DNA of 64,000 nt, taken from positions 554,001-618,000 of the forward strand of contig JAQFVV010012435.1 in the NCBI GenBank assembly GCA_028023455.1, read 5' to 3'. The first letter of the stretch is position 1; every line of letters begins with the position of its first letter. This document shows, piece after piece, positions 12,596 to 22,612 of this stretch. Made by a program: the position numbers and the translations under genes. The stretch is from Epiperipatus broadwayi (Eukaryota; Onychophora; Udeonychophora; Euonychophora; Peripatidae). The notes under the pieces were generated by a model that made no database searches, was not told the origin of the DNA, and saw nothing but the letters and a program-made list of their open reading frames with translations.

Positions 12596-13063
12596 CAGGG
12601 GTGGCCAACTTTTGTGTTCTTAAGATCTACTTTTTATTTTCAAAATGTGTTGCGATTGACTTATTGTCATAGGCGTAGTCTAAGTGGAGGAAGGTGTAAA
12701 ATACATACTATTTTTATATATCTACCTAGTAAAAAATAACAATTATTTAACGGGCCAAAAAACTCTTGTCGGGGAGGGGGGGGTTAAAGCAACATGAGTA
12801 ATTATTAACAATATTTATTAATTATTAATTCAAAGTCAAGATTAAAAATATTAATTTCAATAATGATAAGACTTAGTAGACTTCACCTATCTAGAATTGA
12901 AAAAAAATTTAGAACAAAAACAAAAATAACAAAAAAACTTAGAAATCTTGACTTAATTTGTTTTACTCATTACCTGACAATTCTTGCCAGATTGGCTTGC
13001 GATCGACCAAAATTGGCTTTGGGATCGACCGGTGGATCATGATCGACTTGTTGGCCACCCCTG
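12596..13063. mobile_element. hAT-type MITE with 8-bp target duplication
   Basis: The 468-bp element starts CAGGGGTGGCCAAC and ends GTTGGCCACCCCTG, a typical hAT terminal inverted repeat. It is flanked by CTCTAAAA (12588-12595) and CTCTAAAG (13064-13071), an 8-bp target-site duplication with one difference, as hAT transposases make. No transposase frame is present, so it is non-autonomous. The right end has several GATCGAC subrepeats, and a short G run lies near 12773. Confidence 0.92.
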
Positions 13064-13407
13064 CTCTAAAGAACACCATTTTATTATAGTTAGACATAGA
13101 AACAAACACATGATGCACATTTAAATGTTATATGTAGGATAAGTTTGTTTACACATAATTTTAAGACAGATATTAATCATTGAATTTATGATTATGTTAT
13201 GAATGTTTTCTATAAATTTTGAATCTAACCACAATTTTAAAATTTCAGCGTACATTTTTAAACTTATGTTTGCCATATTGGATATTCCCTAGCAATGCTA
13301 TACTGTAAAATAACATAACTTGAAAATTACAATTATTATTAAAAAAAATTAATTGGTTATTTCTAATATTAAGCCTATGAGGTACTATCACAATATATAT
13401 ATATAAA
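13064..13407. other. AT-rich spacer, no recognised feature
   Basis: No similarity is seen between the hAT MITE and the family A element. A 68-codon minus-strand frame here overlaps the start of family A and looks like chance. Confidence 0.35.
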
Positions 13408-13992
13408 TAAAGATTTGAACTTAGGATTTTTAATCTATATTCATCCATCACTCCATCTCAAACAACCCTAACATGTGACCACACACATGTGAAAAAGATA
13501 AATGCTCCTCAATATCCATATTTGATGCAGAACCAGTAGTCATCAGTTGGGCCAGATCATACTCTCCCACACATATATACAATCAGTGCTTAGCTTATAT
13601 TAAGATAGCAATTTCTTAAACTTTAATGGGCAGGCTTCAATCTCCTCACCCATCGAACAATTCAATCATCCTTTCATTAGAAAAGCAATGATAAAATATT
13701 CAATCATTGATTTTTCAATGAAATAGATGTCTGAATTGTTGGAAGAGTGAGATATTTAAAGCCTATCCATTTAAGTTTAAGAAATTGCTATCTTAATATA
13801 AGCCAAGCTTTGATTGGATATATGTGTGGGAGATGATCTGATGTAACTGAAGAGTGCTGGGTCTACATAAATACATATATTGGGGATCTTTTATCTTTTT
13901 TGCATGTTGTGTAAACATGGATTGTATTGGTATGAAATGGAGTGAAGAAAGAATATAGACTGAAAATCCTAAGTTCATATCCCTCTATTTAC
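13408..13992. mobile_element. Family A foldback element, copy A2 (internally shortened)
   Basis: The left arm starts at about 13410 (GATTTGAACTTAGGATTTT) and the right arm ends at about 13990 with its complement. The centre (about 13665-13735) is shorter than in A1 or A3. Both ribozyme motifs are mutated in the core (for example CTGAAGAG at about 13856), so cleavage is not expected. A copy of family E follows directly. Confidence 0.75.
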
Positions 13993-14020
13993 TATAGAAA
14001 ACATTCAATATATATATATA

Positions 14021-14103
14021 AAGGGGTTGCCTTGACAACAGTTTGAGATTGTTGATTGTTATCTATATTGGAATTGTCTGAATGTTGACTGGTTTCTAAT
14101 GGT
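14021..14103 (+). repeat. Family E short repeat (about 80 bp)
   Basis: Shares GGTTGCCTTGACAACAGTTT and then TTGTTGATTGTTA and GTTGACTGG with copies at 19.3, 22.3, 40.8 and 46.7 kb. Non-coding, class unknown. In both the 14-kb and 19-kb copies it sits within about 30 bp of a family A element. Confidence 0.75.
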
Positions 14104-14185
14104 TATATATATATAACAATCAAATTCCAAAAGTAAATTTTCTTCCTGACTACAGCTACTTCTTCTATATGTATCTTTTTTCCTA

Positions 14186-14582
14186 ATCATCATCATCATC
14201 ATCATCAACCATTATCAATCCACTGCAGGATGAAGGTCACTCCAAGTTTAATCTATTTTCTCCGATCTTTAGCTTCTATTCTCCACATCACTCCTGCACA
14301 CTTTCTTATTTTATCCATCCATCTCACATGTTGTCTTTTTCTGGCTCTTTTACAATCTCTTGGAATCCAGTTTAAGATTTCAATTGTTTATCTATTATCA
14401 TCTCTTCTAGCAATATGTCCAGCCCCACTCCACTTCAACCTTTTAATTTTTTCAATGAAGTCAGTAACACCTGTTTGTTCTCTTACCCATACATTGCGTT
14501 TTCGATCTCTTCTTGTTACTCCCAACATACATCTCTCCATACTTCTTTGAGTGGTCTGGAGTCTCTGTATTGCTCTTCTATA
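14186..14582 (-). mobile_element. RTE-clade LINE 3' fragment
   Basis: A (CAT)n tract at 14186-14203 is the complement of the ATG/GAT tail of an RTE 3' end. The minus-strand sequence that follows encodes the C-terminal segment seen in other copies (a Trp-rich block, then AGH-like and RW-like residues in broken frames). It is 5'-truncated after about 400 bp, as is usual for target-primed LINE copies. The longest plus-strand frame here, about 106 codons, is only the complement of the element. Confidence 0.8.
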
Positions 14583-15401
14583 AAATTAAAAAAAAATTTT
14601 TTTTGCTTAATTATGTATCAGTGAAGTAGTTTGTGGTTGTTGCTCAGAACGTCATGTGACATTTAACCACCATTCTCTTGCAATTGACCAATTTTGTTTT
14701 TTTACTTTTCTCATCTAAGAATTAATTCAAGGATCCATTATCTCATGAATCCATTATCTTATTAAACTCTACAATGCAGAATACATTTATAAATATTGTT
14801 TGGAATTTTACTTAACGGTAAAGATCTTTTTCATTTTGATTCATTGCAAAACCTATGTTTTTAAAAATAATAATTTAAAATAAAAATAACTTTTTTTATA
14901 ACGTCATTTATAAAAATATAGCATTCATTTCAGAAAATGTTTTCGTGAATGACATTTTTTTTTTGTTTAGGATATTTCATATATATATATTTTAAAGTAA
15001 ATAAATAAATTATTTATATTACTCTTCTTTTTAAAAAAATAAAAATACATTTTGTAATTTCCTAATATTTTTGTAATAAAAAAAATCCTTTACTTTTATA
15101 ATTTTGCAAAAATATTCTATAATAGGTTTGCTTGTTTTGGTGATTAGTAAATTCACCTCCGGAACTCACAAATTGAGGTTCAAGTTTAAATTATAAATGA
15201 AAAATTTCTAAGCAAATTCAGACTTTTTTTAAATAGACATTCCAAAAACAGCAAAGTATCTAATATTTTGTGAGTAAAAGAATATTTAGTTATTATGAAC
15301 TGAAAATTAAAATGAAAAAGAAACATTGTGCAAACCTACATTTATCTAACCTTCATGGGATCATAGAAGATTTTATTTGTCTACAAAACATGCTTTTTGT
15401 C
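14583..15401. other. AT-rich DNA, no recognised gene
   Basis: Runs of A and T and one TA tract near 14978. No similarity is recognised. Confidence 0.4.
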
Positions 15402-15513
15402 AAGCATCATTAGCCGAGAGGTCAGCGCAGCGCCTTGCAAGCAAGCAGTTGGTTGCAGATCGTTGTTATGGGTTCGACCCCCGGCCGATGCTATGACATA
15501 TGAAAAAAAAAAA
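15402..15513 (+). mobile_element. tRNA-Gly-like SINE with poly(A) tail
   Basis: The tRNA-like head (GCATCATTAGCCGAGAGGTC, the A-box region) ends in a B box GGGTTCGACCCC and an acceptor-like GGCCGATGC. A short unique segment and an A11 tail follow. The family resembles tRNA-Gly at the acceptor and T arm (the GCATTGGTGG and CCCGGCC-ATGC ends), with the anticodon arm diverged. It is one of nine copies in the window. Confidence 0.88.
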
Positions 15514-17403
15514 GGATTATTTAAATTTTATTTTAAAATGTATGAGTAGGTACTGTCAACAATGTTTCTGACAGTCATGTATTAGGCATATCTCTAGAAT
15601 GACTTGTCACATGATTAGTTTTTACGTTCCTCGATAGCATATTGATTATTATAGTAATGAAGTTCATTAATTTGGATTGCTAATTGTTCACCATTTTTTC
15701 AAGTGCAACAGACTTCTCTAATAATTGGGATCATATTTGTTTTTTTAAGCTAATATGATGTTAGAATCTCCTCTTTGTTCATGATTCCTGTTGGTCACAG
15801 TATTTTCATGTCAGGACACTTTATTTAAATGCATCAATATTTTTCCTAACATTCAATATTCAACTGAATCAATAAAGAATCAAAGAAAATAACATTGTTT
15901 GAAATATTGGGAAAATATTACATTACTATATCACTGACGCCTGATTTATCTTCAACTTAATAATTAAATAAATGAAATAATTGAATGGCTTTTTTCTAGG
16001 AATTCATAAAAAATTTGAGGGCTGACGGTGCCAGAATTTTAATTGATCCAAGCACCTTAGGCGCTGAAATTTGACACTTTACTATTGTATTAATCCACAT
16101 GGGGTAATATTTTAAGTAAAAAAAAAAATTTTTATACATTAAAAAAAAAATACCATCCTTCATTAGCTAAAATGCAAACGATGCTACAGTAACTTTAAAT
16201 TCAATATAAATCTGAAGATAGTTATGGAATAGTTTGTTGTTTAAGATATTGAGTAATGTTCTAACATCAGAGGTAGCTTTGATACCAAAACCATTAACTT
16301 ACAAATGCTCAAGTCCATTATTACAGTAAGCAATACTGGGCAATTCAACAAATAACACAAAAATAAAAATAATAATGTGCTGAAACATCAATGAAACAAT
16401 GTAATCAGTAAATGTATAACTTGTGGAGATTTTAGATTGCTTTAAACAAATACATCTTTGGGTTTTTAGAACTGATATTAACACCAATCTATTATTAAAT
16501 TGAATGAACTAATTGAAAGTTAATTATGGTGAAAGAATATATCATAAACTGATTGGTTAGAGTATCAAATTAAATTCACGATTCATAAATCAAAAGATTC
16601 CAGGTTTGATTTTTATGCTAGTATTGTCGCTGATCAGATCAGCAATACTTTAAAAAGAGGAAAGAATAGTATTACTCAAACCATTATGTTGCATATTAAC
16701 CTGTGTTTTTACGAACATCTAAACATATTTCAAAAGTTTTAATAAAGTTTGACTTTTTCTAAAGATATTTATCAATTAATTCTGGATGTTGGAAATAATC
16801 CGTTAAACTGTCCTCATCACAAACTAACATATCAATATAATATCCCAGTACTTTTAAAAAAGAGTTTGAGATTAAGCAAATAGAATGAAGAAAAGACATT
16901 ATTCATTAGTTTTAATGTATACATGCAACCAATTAAATAATGGGTATGATTGCTCAGTTATGCATGATCAATAACTTTATCACCTTTGAATATTTTATTA
17001 GCAAAATAATATATAGATTATTGAAGAAAGAATATATAGAACTGTTTTGCCGCTCTACTTTTTTTGCTCAATAGAAAAATAAACTTTAAATATCCAATTG
17101 CAGGGCAAAGACATTTTCAATAGCTCCTCATAGAAAAATGGCAAAAGAAAAACCAGTAATCATCACACAAGATAATTGTCTAAAAAATAAAGGTTTGAAT
17201 CATTTCTAATCTTGTTTTACCCATTAGTTAATAAAGTCGAGTGGTTAGGTGGGTTGATAATGAGCTGTCTACCTGAAAGTAAAAGTCCATGCTTCTTGAA
17301 AAAATGTCTAAGTTTATGTTTATTTGATCTTTATTTGAATGAATCTTAATTGTAGGTTTGTAGATGAATGTACAAATATACAAAGCTCTTCATTTCACTT
17401 TTT

Positions 17404-17404
<1 letters not shown>
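15514..17404. other. AT-rich DNA with one family D copy
   Basis: No gene recognised. A family D tRNA-like repeat is at 15995-16090. A faint tRNA-like stretch near 16560-16640 is too weak to call. Confidence 0.4.
15995..16090 (-). repeat. Family D tRNA-like repeat, degenerate copy
   Basis: Shares the plus-strand segment AATTCATAAAAAATTTGAG with copies near 22.5, 23.8, 33.0, 39.8 and 43.5 kb. On the minus strand the better copies show an A-box-like segment and a B box, so this is probably a second, older SINE family. Confidence 0.55.

Positions 17405-17405
<1 letters not shown>

Positions 17406-17434
<29 letters not shown>
17406..17434. repeat. (TA)n microsatellite
   Basis: Uninterrupted TA dinucleotides of about 28 bp. 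Confidence 0.95.
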
Positions 17435-17504
17435 CATATTTTAAATCCTCTTTCTAACCTACTTATATCTTCTTCCTTTTTTAATTTTTTTTCATTTTTT
17501 TACA

Positions 17505-18273
17505 AAATACCTTTGAGTCTTTCTTGCAATGATATAGATTGCAGAGGCTTCTACTATTGGTGATCTGAACTGAGATCAGACCCATATAGCTATCTGTTTC
17601 TATCTGAGTTTGAGACATTACTGTCTAAAATTCACCTTCAAGCTGAATAGAAATTGTTTCATAAACCTCAGAGTTTTATTTAGACTAGTTTCTTTATTCC
17701 GTCTTTCACTGACGATCAAATAGCTTGAAATCATGATCTAAAGTGGAATTATAGTTAGAGATAGGAAACTAACTACTCTGCGTTTATGTAAACGAAATTC
17801 GCTTGATAGGTGTTTTAGGCCATTGGCATAAAACAATAAGTTATTTAACTTGCATTTTTGTTTATCATAAATGTACCTTTGAGGTCTTTCTTCAATGATA
17901 TAGATTGCAGAGGCTTCTACTATGTGGTGATGCTGAACTGAGATCAGACCCATATAGCTATCTGGTTTGCTATGCTGAGTTTAAGAATTCATGTCTAAAA
18001 ATTCACGCTTGCAAGCTGAATAGAAATTGTTTCATAAACGCTCAGAGTTTGTATTTAGATCTAGTTTCTTTATTCCTGTCTTTCACTGACGATAGCAAAT
18101 AGCTTGAAATCATGATCTGAAAGTGGAATTATAGTTAGAGATAGTGAATACTAACTACTCTGACGTTTATGTAAACGAAATATACGCTTGATAGGTGTTT
18201 TTGGTAGGACGCCATCTGTGGACATAAATACAAGCGTTAGCAAGTTTTTTTAACTTGCATTTTTGTTTATCAT
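17505..18273 (+). mobile_element. Family F tandem duplication (2 units, about 366 and 400 bp) carrying a hammerhead
   Basis: The first unit starts near 17505 and the second near 17870, both at ACCTTTGAG. Both end in AACTTGCATTTTTGTTTATC. The second unit is the longer and cleaner one and contains a complete hammerhead fold (separate entry). The first unit reads as the second with about 20 scattered single-base losses, mostly G, some inside the ribozyme. Two head-to-tail ribozyme-bearing units right before a PLE (18285 onwards) match either a PLE pseudo-LTR pair or a dimeric retrozyme. No coding capacity. Confidence 0.75.
18080..18123 (+). ncRNA. Type I hammerhead ribozyme, minimal stem III (family F)
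   Basis: All conserved boxes are present: CTGACGA (18086-18092), GAAA (18106-18109) and the cleavage position C18117 preceded by T18116. Stem I is a perfect 6-bp helix, CTTTCA (18080-18085) with TGAAAG (18118-18123). Stem II is AGC with GCT around AAATA, with a T-T mismatch at its base. Stem III is two or three pairs (A18109-T18116, T18110-A18115, C18111-G18114). This matches the minimal type I hammerheads known from Penelope-like elements and retrozymes. The scissile bond would be 18117/18118. Confidence 0.75.
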
Positions 18274-18284
18274 ATATATATATA

Positions 18285-19280
18285 TATAATTTCACCATTA
18301 TCTTGTAATTAATAATATGCTAATGCATTGAAGGTGAAACTATTCCACATAACAATTTATTTAGGCTGAGTGCTTTCAGAGTTTCATTACTCCATAATCA
18401 TAGCCTGTATACTGGCAACATAATTGTATGCAAATATATGCAAAAATATTTTTTTTATATTATCCATTTTCTAAAAATAGCAAAGCAAATATCTTTTGCA
18501 GGGCTATCTGCTTTTTTATTTTGCAATCATCATCTATGTAAATTAGAATCTGATAAGAAAAACAACATCATCAGCTACATCAGACATTTAATAGGCATGA
18601 ATTTCAACTACAGAACAATAGCTAACAGAATTGAATGCTTTCATAAAACACTTCATCAAAACAATAAAAAAGAAGATAGATGTGCCATACATTCCTGCAA
18701 TGGCGAAAAAATTCAGTAAAACTTTACATAAAGAATTCAAACTGGGATTTAGAATCCCTCCAAATACCAATAGACTCATCAATAATACTAAAGACAAAAG
18801 AAACATTGAAGCAATCCCCCCCCTCCACCACATGGTGTATAGAATTGCATGCCCTCAGATGGGGATTGTGCCGTTTACTATGGTGAGACTCATGCCACAA
18901 TTAGCAATAGATTGGCTCAACACAGATATACATACACACAAGCAACAACCAAAAAAAGGCAGTTCCATATTTTCTGACCATCAGCAAGAGCTTAACCGTA
19001 GATTTGAGCCCTCCAAAGCTTATATATTATGTACAGAGAGGAATTACATAAAAAAAATCAAGGAAGCTTGTTTTATTACCAGCACACCATCTCTATAAAT
19101 AGAAAATACACTTGCTTTGCCATTTCCAAAAAATTGATAATATATAAAAAAATATGTTTGCATATATTTGCGTACATTTATGTTGACAATCTACAAGGCT
19201 ATGATTATGGAGTAACAAAACTCTGAAAGTTCTCAACCTAAATAAATTATGTGGAATAGTTTCACCATCAATGCATTAGC
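18285..19280 (+). pseudogene. Penelope-like RT C-terminus plus GIY-YIG, with inverted 3' end upstream
   Basis: The coding part runs from about 18500 to 19098 on the plus strand, in two frames. It carries FCNHHLCKLESDKKNN (compare FRNHHLCKYVV in the 3.4-kb copy), then IPPNTNRLINNTKDK, then MVYRIACPQMG and, after a frame change near 18865, a YYGET core. A further segment (FEPSKAYILCTERNYIKK) is the GIY-YIG C-terminal part. The 5' RT palm is absent. The non-coding 3' end (about 19100-19280) reappears inverted at 18285-18480, so the copy is flanked by mirror-image ends as in the 2.7-4.2-kb copy, but from a clearly different subfamily. Confidence 0.82.
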
Positions 19281-19300
19281 ATATTATATATATTTGTGAT

Positions 19301-19399
19301 TAAAAGCCAGTCAACACTTAGATAATCCCACTATCATTAACAATCAACAATTTAAACTGTTGTCAAGGCAACCTTCTTTTAACAATAAAAGTGGAATTT
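19301..19399 (-). repeat. Family E short repeat
   Basis: Inverted relative to the 14-kb copy, with AACTGTTGTCAAGGCAACC and the outer AACAATAAAAGTGGAATT end. It abuts family A copy A3 with almost no spacer. Confidence 0.75.
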
Positions 19400-20025
19400 C
19401 TAAGGGACTTGAACTCAGACTTTCAAACTCCCCATAGCTCTCCAATCAATCTTATGCAACTGATACACATAACCACATAATATGAAAAAGATAAATGATC
19501 TCCAATATATGTATTTCATGCTGAACCAGCACTCATCAGTTGGTACAGATAATTATCTCCCACACATATATTCAATCAGTTCTCAGTTTATATTAAAATA
19601 GAAAATCTTCAAACTTTAATGGACAAGCTTCAATCTTCTCCACTCTCCAACTCTTAGTCATGTGTGAGGAGTCAGATTGATTTAAGGGCAACAAGGGCAT
19701 GACAATGATATTGGCATCATCAAGAGCTTGGAGCATTTCATCATTGGATTTTCAATGATGTGGATGGCTGAAGAGTTGGAGGGGGAGAAGATTGAAGCTT
19801 GTCCATTAAAGATTGAAGATTTGCCATCTTAATATAAACTGAGCAGTAATTGCATGTGTTGGAGATGATGATTTGGACTAACTGATAAAGTGCTGATTCA
19901 GCATAAAATACATGTATTGGAGGTCATCTTTTTCACATGTATGTGGTCATGTGTATCAATCGTATAAAATGGATTGGATAGCTGTGGGGAGTTTGAAAGT
20001 CTGAGTTCAAGTCCCTTAGGGTTAT
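19400..20025. mobile_element. Family A foldback element, copy A3
   Basis: Left arm from about 19403 (GGGACTTGAACTCAGACTTT), right arm to about 20020 with the complement. The centre is asymmetric: the right arm contains an extra segment (about 19665-19745). The left arm carries the best-preserved family A hammerhead on the minus strand. The right-arm motif is mutated (CTGATAAAG, then TAAAA in place of GAAA). Confidence 0.82.
19497..19550 (-). ncRNA. Type I hammerhead ribozyme, best-preserved family A copy
   Basis: Read on the minus strand: CTGATGA (19539-19533), stem II GTGCTG, loop GTT, CAGCAT, then GAAA (19517-19514). A two-base-pair stem III with a four-base loop follows, then the triplet ATA with the scissile bond between 19506 and 19505. 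Stem I pairs TTGG (19505-19502) with CCAA just before the core and AGAT with ATCT beyond a three-base bulge. Every invariant core position is intact. The base of stem II (10.1/11.1) is G-T rather than G-C. Confidence 0.75.
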
Positions 20026-20237
20026 ATTTACAAATGTGTTTTCCTGAAAGTTTATGATGATGATATTTTAGTTATATATTAGACACTATTTCCATCATCC
20101 AATATTAAGTATTTAATGTCTTTAGAAGAATTTAATTTTGTTTAATAAATGGAAACTACTAATCAATTTTCTCTTGGAAAAAATTAAGAAATCAGGAGAA
20201 ACCATATAGACAAGTATATGAAATTTCTACTGATTGT

Positions 20238-20330
20238 TGACAGAATGGCTCATTTGGTTTAGAGCATTACTTTAAAATTGAATATTCAAGAATTTAAGGA
20301 TCCAGATTCGATTCCCATGATCATTTATTG
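20238..20330 (+). repeat. tRNA-like sequence (SINE remnant)
   Basis: TGGCTCATTTGGTTTAGAGC resembles a pol III A box and GATTCGATTCC a B box about 55 bases later. The acceptor stem does not pair, so it is a decayed SINE head rather than a tRNA gene. Confidence 0.5.
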
Positions 20331-21014
20331 CCTATTGATATTTGTAAATAAGTTTTTATGTTCATGCATTAAATTTTATCATAAATATGTAATAAATATT
20401 TTATTAAATTTGTTTCTAAGAATTCTTTTTTTTTTTTCACTTTAAATATATTAATAACTTATTTTGTTGGATTAAATAAAAATCGAAATAATTTTAATTG
20501 TTTCATTGGTTATTATTATTGATATGTGCTATTTATATGAATTCTTCAAAACTAATCCGTTATTACTCACGTCTTTCGTTGTTATAAGTCTAATATATAA
20601 TGACATTTTTAATTAATAAGAATGACATATTTTATAAATGTTTACATGCATATGACAAATGTATTAGTTAATTCATTTCAACAACAGCTTTTTAATAAAA
20701 TATCTTGTACTTAAATAATTAAACTGAAAACTATATTACATTACATATTTAAAATAATAGCCGGTAAGATAAAATAATATCTCAAATGGCTTAAAAGTCA
20801 TTGCAAATTTTAACACGGAGTTTGTGTAGTTTAGTAGTGGTAAACCGGCAGATTTAGAATGTACTTTCACAGACCAATTTCTAAAAGAATAACTTAATTA
20901 AGATAGAAAAAACTAACTTGGATTAAATAAGAAGTGTTAAATACTCAATCTGCTACTGAGGAGTTTAAATATCACATAACTCTTTAGCTATTTACCATAC
21001 AATTATTTTCCTCA
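20331..21014. other. AT-rich DNA, no recognised gene
   Basis: No similarity or repeat structure is recognised. Confidence 0.4.
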
Positions 21015-21178
21015 CATGATTACCATTTCCTATGCTTACACAAGCTGTTGAAACAGTGGCATACTCTCTATACAGTAATGCTACACAACGAGCAGTACTA
21101 ATTGACATTGCTGTATGGAGATTTTGCCAATGTTTAACAGCTTGCTAAGCATAGGAAATAGTGATCACGTGATATTTA
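21015..21178. mobile_element. Family B foldback, internally deleted copy
   Basis: Inverted arms of about 65 bp. ACATGATTACCATTTCCTAT at the left is mirrored by ATAGGAAATAGTGATCACGT at the right. Only the terminal part of family B is left, with no ribozyme region. It shows that the family B ends extend beyond the hammerhead core. Confidence 0.7.
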
Positions 21179-21229
21179 GTGGTTTAATATCGTTCCTGAC
21201 TATGGGATGATGGTGGCTACGGTTGTAAA

Positions 21230-21605
21230 GAATCAAAGACACTAAAATGTATAGATACTGAACTGGATTCAGATCTATACAACTATATGAATGAATGAGC
21301 TTGGAGTGAAAATATTATCTATTTTCATTTTGAATTCATAGTTTTATGGTAAAATAAAAAGGTAAAAAGTGGCTGCTGGAGGATTGCATTAGTTCCTAAG
21401 ATCTAGTTGCAGTGCTCTTGGATCCAAGGCTCCTCACTGATGAAAGCCAGAAGCTAGAAACCAATCTGGGGATATTGGATGAGTAGGCACTAGATAGGGA
21501 TTTTATACACAAACCTTTCATTCATTGATTACCATGGCTTGCATTGAGTGGCAGTACTATATGGAAATTTTGTCATTGTTTTAAATATTTTCTTATTAAT
21601 ACAGT
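21230..21605 (+). mobile_element. Family B element, plus-sense copy
   Basis: Contains the B landmark segments in order: GGATTGCATTAGTTCC, a 12-bp palindrome CTTGGATCCAAG, the hammerhead core (21431-21475), GGATATTGGATGAGTAGGC, CACTAGATAGGG, and the terminal AGTGGCAGTACTATATGG. The upstream portion (about 21230-21360) also matches the 52.8-kb copy. No coding capacity. Confidence 0.75.
21431..21475 (+). ncRNA. Hammerhead-like motif (family B)
   Basis: CTGATGA (21437-21443) and GAAA (21457-21460) are present, the cleavage triplet is ATC, and stem I pairs TGGGGA with TCCTCA (one G-T wobble). Stem III is weakened (ACCAAT where other copies have ACTAGT). Stem II is AGC/GCT with a mismatched base pair at its foot. 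Probably inactive. Confidence 0.5.
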
Positions 21606-22332
21606 AATATATATATATATATGTTTCAAAGTCATTCTTAAACTTTAAACTCTTGGATCTGATATAAATTAATATATGTTTGTCATCTATGTTTTCTAAT
21701 TATTTCAGGGGTCAAAAGCGAACCTCATTCTGAAACAGTCATTAATAAAATAAGAAATTTTATCACACCAATTTATGCTTGGGAACTCATGTGACTTTCA
21801 AGCATCGAAAATGCTGAACAGCGCATGATAATTCTTATTCTATTGATCACAACTATAATTTTTATTTTATTTTAAGCAACTGATAATCGATCCGGGAATC
21901 TTGAACCAACCACTAATCACTGATCTAAACTTATAAGTGCATACTACTTTATTAATTGTAATAAACCAGAAATTTTATGAAATATATTTTCGTGATTTTA
22001 TTATTATTCATGTAATTTTAAATTTCTTATTCTTTTAATATTTATCTATTTATTATATTTGACATTTTTATTCTGAAATTGAATTCATGCTTGAGCTGTT
22101 TCCATAATAAATTTCTTTTTGTTTCTAAGTTAATGATTTTCTCAATATAAACATGTATTTCTATATATAATTTGAATTTCTGGACAGCATCTAGTTACTC
22201 AATAATTCGGATTTCATTATTTATTTATTTTTTCTTATTAGTTTGTCTGTCTGGATACAGCATATATATATATGATTAATAAGTGTAATAATTCTCAAGG
22301 CTAAATGAGTTTATAAGCAACCAATCATTAAA
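21606..22332. other. AT-rich DNA, no recognised gene
   Basis: A TA run near 21608-21621. No other feature recognised. Confidence 0.4.
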
Positions 22333-22508
22333 TAAGTTAACACTTAGACAATCCCAATATTAATAATAATCTCAATCTGTTGTCAAGACAACCTTTTTTA
22401 AACAATAAAGGAATTCCACCTTTATTATTAAAAGGAGGTTCCTTTGACAGCATATTGAGATTGTTAATTGATATTGATTTTGACTAAGTATTGACTGATT
22501 AATTTATT
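22333..22508. repeat. Family E head-to-head palindrome
   Basis: Two family E copies facing each other: TTGTTAGTC-like and TGTTGTCAAGACAACC on the left are mirrored on the right around the central GGAATTCC near 22411. This is the only inverted-dimer form of family E in the window. Confidence 0.75.
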
Positions 22509-22612
22509 GCTGGGAAGTTCATCTGAAATTTGAGCATTGGAGATGACAGATCCAGAAATACAATCTATGGACCTTGAATTTTATAGCTTGCCATTTTAGC
22601 ATTACTTTAAAT
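22498..22612 (-). repeat. Family D tRNA-like repeat
   Basis: Plus-strand landmarks GAAGTTCATCTGAAATTTG, GATCCAGAAATACAATC and TATAGCTTGCCATTTTAGC match the other D copies. The complement has the order A-box-like then B-box-like, as in a tRNA-derived SINE head. Confidence 0.55.

Noticed and set aside
14230-14624. Hydrophobic plus-strand frames of 69-106 codons beginning MKVTPSLIYFLRSL (also 7412-7705 and 56915-57139)
   Set aside because: All are the complement of the RTE C-terminal region; the same false protein appears wherever the LINE tail is inverted.
18588-18833. 81-codon hydrophobic minus-strand frame resembling a membrane protein
   Set aside because: It is the complement of the PLE coding region at 18.6-18.8 kb.
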